Origin: Spirochaetaceae bacterium
Lineage (GTDB): Bacteria; Spirochaetota; Spirochaetia; Treponematales; Breznakiellaceae
Length of the DNA: 11,517 nucleotides
Direction: 5' to 3'
NCBI GenBank assembly: GCA_031258615.1
Contig: JAIRMP010000222.1
Coordinates: 1 to 11,517, forward strand
Shown one piece after another: positions 6,757 to 11,517 of the stretch. Every line of letters begins with the position of its first letter. Positions within the stretch are counted from its first letter, which is position 1. The notes under the pieces are model-generated. The model saw only the letters and a program-made list of their open reading frames with translations. It did no database searches and was not told where the DNA came from. The translations under genes and the position numbers were made by a program.

Positions 6757-6898
6757 CGTCATTGCGAGCGCCGCCTCGCCAGCCGTCATTGCGAGCGCCG
6801 CCTCGCCAGCCGTCATTGCGAGCGCCGCAGGCGCGTGGCAATCCAGTCGAATGATTCCCCTTCCGGATTGCTTCGTCACTTCGTTCCTCGCAATGACG
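6757..6898. repeat. REP-like palindromic repeat with two extra half-units
   Basis: A complete long palindrome spans 6811-6898. CGTCATTGCGAG (6811-6822) pairs with CTCGCAATGACG (6887-6898), and GCAATCC (6838-6844) pairs with GGATTGC (6865-6871) inside it. Two identical 27-bp direct units (6757-6783 and 6784-6810) repeat the left arm just upstream. Repeats of the type GTCATTGCGAG ... CTCGCAATGAC are widespread in many unrelated bacteria as dispersed intergenic elements. It separates the divergent lolC and carA genes and carries no gene of its own. Confidence 0.85.
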
Positions 6899-6963
6899 AC
6901 TGCCGGGGGAGCGGGTTGACAGGGGAGGGAGGGATTAGGTTCACTGGACATTAGGAAACAAGT

Positions 6964-8103
6964 ATGAGCAAAAAGAGATTGGCGGCGCGTCTGGTACTGG
7001 AAGATGGGAGCGAGTTTTTCGGCTGGTCGTTTGGGAAGGCGCGAAGCGCGGCGGGGGAGGTGGTATTTACCACCGGCATGACGGGTTACCCGCAGGCCCT
7101 GACCGATCCGAGTTTTCGCGGGCAGATACTGGTAACAACCTACCCGCTGGCGGGGAACTACGGCGTACCGCTTGCGGCCAAAACGATGAAGCCGTACCTT
7201 GACCGGTACGGGATACCGGTACATTTCGAATCTGAGCGTATACAGGCCGCCGGCCTTATCGTTTCTGAAAACTGCGAGGCGCCGAGCCATTTTTCCAGCG
7301 GGGCTACCCTGTCCGGGTGGCTTGAGAATGACGGCGTGCCGGCGGTCTCCGGGGTGGATACCAGGGCGCTGACCAAGCGTCTGCGGGAGCATGGGGTGAT
7401 GCGGGGCAGGATAATAGTGGACGGACAGCGGGAAGTGACCCTTGATTCGGGCGATATCCGCAACCCGGTGGCGGAAGTTTCGTGCGATACCGTGAAGGTG
7501 TACACACCGCCGGAAGCGAAGGGAGGGACGGACGGCGCGAGGCTGAAAATCGCGCTGGTTGACTGCGGGGCGAAGGCAAATATCCTCCGGTGTCTCCTGT
7601 CGCGGGGCGTGGAAGTGATCCGTGTGCCGTGGGATTACGACCTGCGTGAGCTGGAGTACGACGGCCTCTTTCTGTCTAACGGGCCCGGCGATCCAAAGGC
7701 CTGCGGCAAGACGATTGCCAGCCTGCGGCGGGCGTTTTCCGTTGGCAAACCGATCTTCGGCATCTGCCTGGGAAATCAACTTATGGCCCTTGCCGCGGGC
7801 GGCGACACGTACAAACTACCGTACGGACACCGCGCCCAGAACCAGCCCTGCGCTGACGTGGAAACGAAGCGCTGCTACATCACGAGCCAGAATCACGGCT
7901 ATGCGGTGCGCGGCGAAAGTCTGCCGCTTGGTTGGGAACCGTGGTTCGTGAACGTGAATGACGGCACGGTAGAGGGCATACGATCCACAGACGGACTATT
8001 TTCCGCCGTCCAGTTTCACCCGGAAGGCTGTCCCGGACCACGCGACACCGAATTCCTGATGGACCGCTTTCTGGACTACAGCCGCGCCAGGCGCGCGGTA
8101 TAG
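6964..8103 (+). CDS. carA: Carbamoyl-phosphate synthase small (glutaminase) subunit
   Basis: CarA hydrolyses glutamine and channels ammonia to CarB, which makes carbamoyl phosphate for arginine and pyrimidine synthesis. The 379 residues match the family. The N-terminal CarA domain shows GEVVFTTGMTGYPQ (about 31-44) and DTRALTKRLREHGVMRG (about 132-148). The C-terminal class I amidotransferase domain has SNGPGDP (238-244), the nucleophile Cys268 in GICLGNQL, and His352 and Glu354 in QFHPEGCPGP, so the triad is complete. An Asn stands where E. coli has His in GICLGHQ. The ATG has a good AGGAA 6-7 nt upstream. A TTGACA at 6916-6921 is near, but I see no good -10 box for it. carB is not next to it; the following gene is unrelated in function. 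Confidence 0.96.
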   Translation: MSKKRLAARLVLEDGSEFFGWSFGKARSAAGEVVFTTGMTGYPQALTDPSFRGQILVTTYPLAGNYGVPLAAKTMKPYLDRYGIPVHFESERIQAAGLIVSENCEAPSHFSSGATLSGWLENDGVPAVSGVDTRALTKRLREHGVMRGRIIVDGQREVTLDSGDIRNPVAEVSCDTVKVYTPPEAKGGTDGARLKIALVDCGAKANILRCLLSRGVEVIRVPWDYDLRELEYDGLFLSNGPGDPKACGKTIASLRRAFSVGKPIFGICLGNQLMALAAGGDTYKLPYGHRAQNQPCADVETKRCYITSQNHGYAVRGESLPLGWEPWFVNVNDGTVEGIRSTDGLFSAVQFHPEGCPGPRDTEFLMDRFLDYSRARRAV

Positions 8104-8169
8104 CGTTATCAGCATACCGGTTTGAACCGCCCTTTTCCCGCATTAAGGCAATGGATGAAAGCCAGCCGC

Positions 8170-8198
8170 TTGCAAAAAATGCTACTAACTGTTAAATT
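8170..8198 (+). promoter_or_regulatory. Possible promoter for the galactokinase-like gene
   Basis: TTGCAA (8170-8175) and TAAATT (8193-8198) are 17 bp apart in an AT-rich patch of the 135-bp gap after carA. Matches to consensus are moderate (4 of 6 each). The gene has a good ribosome-binding site, GAGG at 8225-8228, so separate expression is plausible; read-through from carA remains possible because no terminator is seen between them. Confidence 0.35.
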
Positions 8199-8238
8199 GA
8201 TGTAAGAAACTAAGTTTAGCACTCTCGAGGTCGAATCC

Positions 8239-9402
8239 ATGACGGATATTGTTAGTATACACCGAAAAGAATATGAAGTTGGACACGGCGCAGATGATAA
8301 GATCATCGTGGCTGAAGCGCCGGGTTGTATGCACTATTTGGGTGATCATGGGCAGTTACATGACGCCCTTTATTTCAGCTCAAGCATAGATCGTACCGTT
8401 CAGGTGGCGATAAGCCTGCGCAAAGACACTTCCATGCGTTTCTACTCCGCCGATGCGGGGGAGCGCAAGCGAGCTTCCCTGACCAGTATGCGCTACAAAC
8501 GTGAGGATCGCTGGGCGAACTATGTAAAGACCGCCATGCTCATTTTTTCTGAAATGGGCTGCAAGGTGCGGGGACTCAATGTTACAGTTTTTGGAACTAT
8601 ACCCAAAAATCTGTCGCTTTCGTGTTCACATGCGATAGAAGTTGCCTCCGCCCTTGTACTGCGCCGCTTTTTTCTGTCAAACATGGGCGACAGGGAACTT
8701 TTGGGCCGCCTTAACGCGGCGCATTCTTCGTTTTTTGAAGGTGAAAATAAAGTTGTTGAATACCTTTGCATCATGTATGCGCGGAAAAACAATTTTTTGT
8801 TTATAAACGAAGAAAAATTCGAGGTTAGGCGCATAAGAAACCCGTTTTCCAAGTATAAAATTATGCTTTTCGATTCCCGTGTGCCGCTAATTGATGTTGA
8901 ATCCGAACTGCGGCTGCGCCGCAAAGAACTAGAGAAAGGTTTCCAGATGCTTTCAAAGAAACGGCAGGGCTTTAGTTTTAAGGACTATACCCCCTCCGAT
9001 GTGGATGATTTGACGGGCGCCCTAAACGAGGATGTAAGGCGGCGGAGTCTGTTTGTCGTTGAGGAAATCATGCGTATACACGAGATCGAAAAGGCGATCC
9101 ACGAGAAGGATACCGAGGCCTTTGCCCGCATCATTTACCATTCGCACGAGGGCCTGCGCGATATGTACGAGGTTTCCTGCCCCGAAACGGACTGGCTCGT
9201 CAAACGGGCGCAGGAAATGCCCGGAATCATCGGTTCGCGTTTGACCGGCAAGGGCTTCGGCGGATGTACCTACGCGATTATCCGCGACGATTTAGCGGAT
9301 GAGTACCAAAAAAAGTTTGATGACTACGAACGTATATTCGGCTTCCGCCCGGTAAGCTACGAAGTCCAGCCCGCCGCCGCCGCAAGGGTGCTGCCAGGCT
9401 AG
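8239..9402 (+). CDS. Galactokinase-family (GHMP) protein with eroded active site
   Basis: The 387-residue product aligns with galactokinases over its whole length, most clearly in the C-terminal third: HEGLRDMYEVSCPETDWLV (about 303-321), RLTGKGFGGCTYAII (334-348, GHMP motif 3) and the ending FGFRPVSYEVQP. The galactokinase signature (GRxNLIGEHTDY) reads PGCMHYLGDHGQL (28-40), losing the sugar-binding Arg and Asp and changing Glu to Asp. The ATP-binding GHMP motif 2 (PxGGGLSSSA) reads PKNLSLSCSHA (122-132) with no glycine. The catalytic Asp of the MDQ motif seems replaced by Glu174 in KVVEY. The frame is intact, so it is maintained, perhaps as a pseudokinase, a sensor like yeast Gal3, or a kinase with another substrate. 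It converges on glyS. Confidence 0.82.
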   Translation: MTDIVSIHRKEYEVGHGADDKIIVAEAPGCMHYLGDHGQLHDALYFSSSIDRTVQVAISLRKDTSMRFYSADAGERKRASLTSMRYKREDRWANYVKTAMLIFSEMGCKVRGLNVTVFGTIPKNLSLSCSHAIEVASALVLRRFFLSNMGDRELLGRLNAAHSSFFEGENKVVEYLCIMYARKNNFLFINEEKFEVRRIRNPFSKYKIMLFDSRVPLIDVESELRLRRKELEKGFQMLSKKRQGFSFKDYTPSDVDDLTGALNEDVRRRSLFVVEEIMRIHEIEKAIHEKDTEAFARIIYHSHEGLRDMYEVSCPETDWLVKRAQEMPGIIGSRLTGKGFGGCTYAIIRDDLADEYQKKFDDYERIFGFRPVSYEVQPAAAARVLPG

Positions 9403-9437
9403 CAGCCTGACCATGAGCTGAGAAAGCGGGACATTTC

Positions 9438-9463
9438 CCCGCATCAACGCCTGTTGATGCGGG
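9438..9463. terminator. Perfect hairpin between converging genes
   Basis: CCCGCATCAAC (9438-9448) pairs perfectly with GTTGATGCGGG (9453-9463) around a 4-nt loop. It lies between the converging galactokinase-like gene and glyS, where a shared terminator is expected. Neither strand has a T-run after the stem; on the plus strand it is followed by AAAACG. It may act as a factor-dependent terminator or 3' end stabiliser rather than a classical intrinsic terminator. Confidence 0.5.
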
Positions 9464-9531
9464 AAAACGCGGAGGGCGTAAGGAGCCGCGGCAAGTCCGG
9501 CGGCAGACGCTCCCTATCCCTTGTAACGCGC

Positions 9532-10908
9532 TTAATCGCCACAACGCTTGTAATTTTTGATTTCCGCGTGGAGGCGCGCCCCAAGTTCCGCGCGGTTTAG
9601 CCTGACCTGTTCCATCGAGTCGCGGAAGCGCAGCGTTACCGTGCCGTTCTCCTTCGATTCGTAGTCAACGGTGATGCAGAACGGCGTGCCGGCCTCGTCC
9701 TGACGGCGGTAACGGCGGCCTATCGCGCCGCTCTGGTCGTAGTCCGTCGAAAAGTCATCCCTCAGTTCGTTTCTGATGTCCAGCGCAAGTTCGGCAAGGC
9801 CGTCCTTCTTCATCAGCGGCAGAACCGCCGCCGTAACAGGCGCTACTACCGGATGGAGACGCAGCACGGTGCGCCAGTCGTCTTCATTGCCCTTGTCCGC
9901 TACCTTTTCCTCGTCGTAGGCGTCGCAGAGCAGCATCAGCAGCGTCCGCGTGAGCCCCGCCGAGGTCTCTATGATGAACGGCGTGTACTTTTTGTTGCCG
10001 TCGTCCTGATCGATGTACTGCAAATCCTTGCCGCTGTACTGAGTATGCCGCGACAGGTCGTAATCGGAGCGGTTGTGGACACCTTCAAGTTCCTTCCAGC
10101 CCATCGGGAACAGGTACTCGATGTCGTAAGCATCCTTCGCGTAGTGGGCAAGCTCGTCCGGCCCGTGCTGGTGCCAGTGGAGATGGCTCGTTTTGACGCC
10201 GAGCTTTTCGTAGTAGGCCCAGCGGCGCTTCTTCCATTCGTTGAACCACTCCTCGTCCGTGCCCGGCTTTACAAAGTACTGCATCTCCATCTGCTCAAAC
10301 TCGCAGGTACGGAAGATGAAGTTTTTTGTTACGATCTCGTTGCGGAACGCCTTGCCTATCTGCGCGATGCCGAAAGGCAGCTTCATACGGTTGGACTGGA
10401 TTATGTTTTTGTAGTTCACGTAGATGCCCTGGGCCGTCTCCGGACGCAGGTAGATGACGCTTGAGTCTTCTTCGACCGCGCCTATGTGCGTCTTGAACAT
10501 CAGGTTGAATTTGCGCGTGTCCGTCAGTTCCCCGCCACATTCGGGGCACTTCTTTGCGGCAAGCGCCTCCGGCGGCATCTGGTCGGCGCGAAAACGGGCC
10601 TTGCACTTCTTGCAGTCCACCAGCGGGTCGGTAAAGTTCTCGACATGACCGGAAGCCTCCCATGTCCTGGGGTGCATCAGGATCGCGGCGTCCAGGCCGA
10701 CTATGTCATCGTGGAGCTGGGTCATCTCCTTCCACCAGTTGCGGGCTATCCGGTTCTTCAGCTCGACGCCGAGCGGCCCGTAGTCCCATGCCCCGCTCTG
10801 GCCTCCGTAAATCTCGGAGGATTGAAACACAAAACCGCGCCGCTTTGCCAGCGATGTGATTTTTTCCATCGTTGCCGGCCCCTTATATTCAGTTAATTCT
10901 TCAGGCAT
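9532..10908 (-). CDS. glyS: Glycyl-tRNA synthetase, single-chain homodimeric type
   Basis: This class II aminoacyl-tRNA synthetase charges tRNA-Gly with glycine in the cytoplasm. The 458 residues and domain layout match the one-polypeptide alpha2 enzyme (GlyQS type), not the separate alpha and beta chains of E. coli. Visible marks are SEIYGGQSGAWDYGPLG (31-47), the motif 1 region HPRTWEASGHVENFTDP, a zinc-finger insertion with Cys99, Cys102, Cys121 and Cys124, RPETAQGIY (155-163), motif 2 PFGIAQIGKAFRNEI (178-192), EFEQMEMQYF, and EGVHNRSDYDL. The C-terminal anticodon-binding domain starts near LHPVVAPVTAAVLPL. The ATG at 10908 is favoured by AGGA 6-7 nt upstream, although strong conservation begins only near Met14. 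It has its own promoter and converges on the galactokinase-like gene. Confidence 0.96.
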   Translation of the reverse strand: MPEELTEYKGPATMEKITSLAKRRGFVFQSSEIYGGQSGAWDYGPLGVELKNRIARNWWKEMTQLHDDIVGLDAAILMHPRTWEASGHVENFTDPLVDCKKCKARFRADQMPPEALAAKKCPECGGELTDTRKFNLMFKTHIGAVEEDSSVIYLRPETAQGIYVNYKNIIQSNRMKLPFGIAQIGKAFRNEIVTKNFIFRTCEFEQMEMQYFVKPGTDEEWFNEWKKRRWAYYEKLGVKTSHLHWHQHGPDELAHYAKDAYDIEYLFPMGWKELEGVHNRSDYDLSRHTQYSGKDLQYIDQDDGNKKYTPFIIETSAGLTRTLLMLLCDAYDEEKVADKGNEDDWRTVLRLHPVVAPVTAAVLPLMKKDGLAELALDIRNELRDDFSTDYDQSGAIGRRYRRQDEAGTPFCITVDYESKENGTVTLRFRDSMEQVRLNRAELGARLHAEIKNYKRCGD

Positions 10909-10933
10909 ACCATATCCTTTTAGTTTTTCAATA

Positions 10934-10962
10934 AGTATAGCGGGAACCCTGCTGAATGTGAA
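10934..10962 (-). promoter_or_regulatory. Sigma-70-type promoter of glyS
   Basis: On the minus strand TTCACA (10962-10957) and TATACT (10939-10934) are each 5 of 6 matches to consensus and exactly 17 bp apart. Transcription would start near 10927, leaving a leader of only about 19 nt, too short for a T-box riboswitch. The first hairpin of structured repeat copy 3 begins 3 bp upstream of the -35 box. Confidence 0.75.
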
Positions 10963-10965
10963 GGC

Positions 10966-11031
10966 GGCAAAGGCTGCGCCTTTGCCGTTGGAGTTTGCTG
11001 CGCAAGCGCAACGCTCTTTCTCCGCAAACTT
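10966..11031. repeat. Structured repeat, copy 3 (divergent), upstream of glyS
   Basis: The order of parts is the same as in copies 1 and 2, with changed sequence. A free hairpin GGCAAAGGC (10966-10974) with GCCTTTGCC (10978-10986) has a 3-nt loop. It is followed by the outer stem GAGTTTGC (10991-10998) with GCAAACTT (11024-11031, one G-T pair), enclosing the inner hairpin TGCGC/GCGCA (10999-11003 and 11006-11010). The free hairpin differs at several paired positions from copy 1 yet stays perfectly paired. The outer stem sequence is nearly unchanged. Confidence 0.6.
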
Positions 11032-11228
11032 CAGGACTTTTTTACCGGGCGCAATCTGCGGACTTTCCGGTGTCAGTCCCCTTTTTTAACCGCGAGAACA
11101 TGAAGAGATGCGGTACTCTCCATCACGAGATGCTGTACTCTTTGTTGCGAGATGCGGAGGTTTTTGGAAAAAGATACGGAGGAATTTTAGACTTCGCCGT
11201 ATTATTTTTTAACCACGAACCGGCCCGC
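11032..11228. other. Intergenic stretch without a supported gene
   Basis: The whole gap between glyS and the right-edge gene is about 420 bp. This part holds the 22-bp tandem repeat and two similar short motifs, TTTTTTAACCGCGA (about 11082-11095) and TTTTTTAACCACGA (about 11204-11217). Such motifs resemble worn ends of common dispersed repeats. The open frames across it are short and show no family resemblance. Confidence 0.4.
11105..11160. repeat. Short 22-bp tandem repeat
   Basis: Units start at 11105, 11127 and 11149 with GAGATGCGGTACTCT, GAGATGCTGTACTCT and the truncated GAGATGCGGAGG. The second halves diverge. It is non-coding as far as I can see and lies between structured repeat copy 3 and the terminator. 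Confidence 0.5.
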
Positions 11229-11256
11229 AAAAAACCCTCCCCCAGGGAGGGTTTTT
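11229..11256 (-). terminator. Strong bidirectional intrinsic terminator
   Basis: CCCTCCC (11235-11241) pairs with GGGAGGG (11245-11251) around a 3-nt loop, flanked by six A (11229-11234) and five T (11252-11256). It therefore has a U-run in both directions. Its natural client is the minus-strand gene that stops at 11331, about 75 nt upstream in that direction. Nothing on the plus strand clearly needs it. Confidence 0.9.
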
Positions 11257-11330
11257 GTTAGCAGGACTTTTGCCCCGGCTATGATGTGCGCCGGGAGACA
11301 CGTTCCCCGTCCCGCGTGAGCCGCCGTGTC

Positions 11331-11517
11331 CTATACGACATCGTAAATCTTTTGCGAGCCGGTGAAGACGGGCGGGCCGGCGGGCGGCTGGTATACCGTG
11401 AACAGCGCGGGATACTTGTCCGCCTGCGCGTCCACGAGGGTCTGCGTCCCGATAAACTTGAAGTTGTAGCCGGCAACCACCTGCACCGATGTCAGGACAG
11501 CCTCGTAACCCGAGCCG
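11331..11517 (-). CDS. C-terminal end of an unidentified protein with a cystatin-like QVVAG motif
   Basis: Only the last 61 codons are inside the window, ending in TAG at 11331-11333. The visible sequence starts GSGYEAVLTSVQVVAGYNFK and ends TGSQKIYDVV. The segment VQVVAGYNFKFIG resembles the QxVxG loop and following strand of cystatin-fold protease inhibitors; small cystatin-like domains also occur in bacterial secreted proteins. A Pro-rich turn (YQPPAGPPVF) follows. Good coding character and a terminator 75 bp downstream support a real gene. The rest of the protein, including any signal peptide, lies beyond the edge, so function cannot be assigned. Confidence 0.65.
   Translation of the reverse strand, partial: GSGYEAVLTSVQVVAGYNFKFIGTQTLVDAQADKYPALFTVYQPPAGPPVFTGSQKIYDVV

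Noticed and set aside
6397..7779. A 460-codon minus-strand open frame covering the start of carA, the REP-like repeat and the start of lolC
   Set aside because: It overlaps two well-supported genes and its repeated AALAMTAGE segments are the translated 27-bp repeat; long frames opposite GC-rich genes are expected.
9853..10464. A 203-codon plus-strand open frame opposite glyS
   Set aside because: It lies wholly within the glycyl-tRNA synthetase gene on the other strand and matches nothing recognisable.
10909..10960. T-box riboswitch before glyS
   Set aside because: The promoter leaves a leader of only about 19 nt, far too short, and no T-box core sequence is seen.
11061..11085. Minus-strand remnant reading KKGTDTGKSADCAR as a transposase relic
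   Set aside because: The segment is very short, no catalytic motif is visible, and I cannot link it to a known transposase without a search.

Overview
The window looks like a GC-rich chromosome segment from a diderm (outer-membrane) bacterium. A complete LolCDE lipoprotein-release operon shows the outer membrane. The single-chain homodimeric glycyl-tRNA synthetase, the lolC-lolD-lolE order and the galactokinase-family protein would suit a spirochaete such as a gut Treponema. That placement is an inference, and no rRNA or tRNA is present to settle it.

Layout from left to right. Bases 1-392 are a cluster of hairpins and repeats with no convincing gene. A near-consensus promoter then drives a tight efp-serC pair (elongation factor P and phosphoserine aminotransferase). 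A small accessory island follows: a UPF0175 antitoxin and an overlapping DUF3368 PIN-like toxin whose C-terminus has been lost and replaced. The replacement holds a possible relic of an FAD-binding protein on the other strand, then a copy of a structured repeat that runs up to the stop codon of the converging lolE. The minus-strand lolC-lolD-lolE operon fills 3300-6674. Divergent from it, across a REP-like palindromic repeat, is carA, the glutaminase subunit of carbamoyl-phosphate synthase, with no carB beside it. Next is a galactokinase-fold protein whose sugar-binding and ATP-binding motifs are badly eroded. It converges on the minus-strand glycyl-tRNA synthetase gene, which has its own good promoter. 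The right end holds another copy of the structured repeat, a short 22-bp tandem repeat, a strong bidirectional terminator, and the last 61 codons of an unidentified minus-strand protein with a cystatin-like QVVAG motif.

Most genes are housekeeping: translation (efp, glyS), serine and pyridoxal-related metabolism (serC), arginine and pyrimidine precursors (carA), and envelope biogenesis (lolCDE). The unusual material lies between them. The best candidate for something undescribed is a repeat family seen three times (about 175-303, 3163-3275 and 10966-11031). Each copy has one free hairpin followed by a conserved outer stem enclosing variable inner hairpins. The stems persist although their sequence changes, which points to selection on structure. 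The eroded galactokinase homologue and the chimeric toxin end are the next most interesting items. No CRISPR array, intact transposase, integrase, tRNA or rRNA gene was seen.
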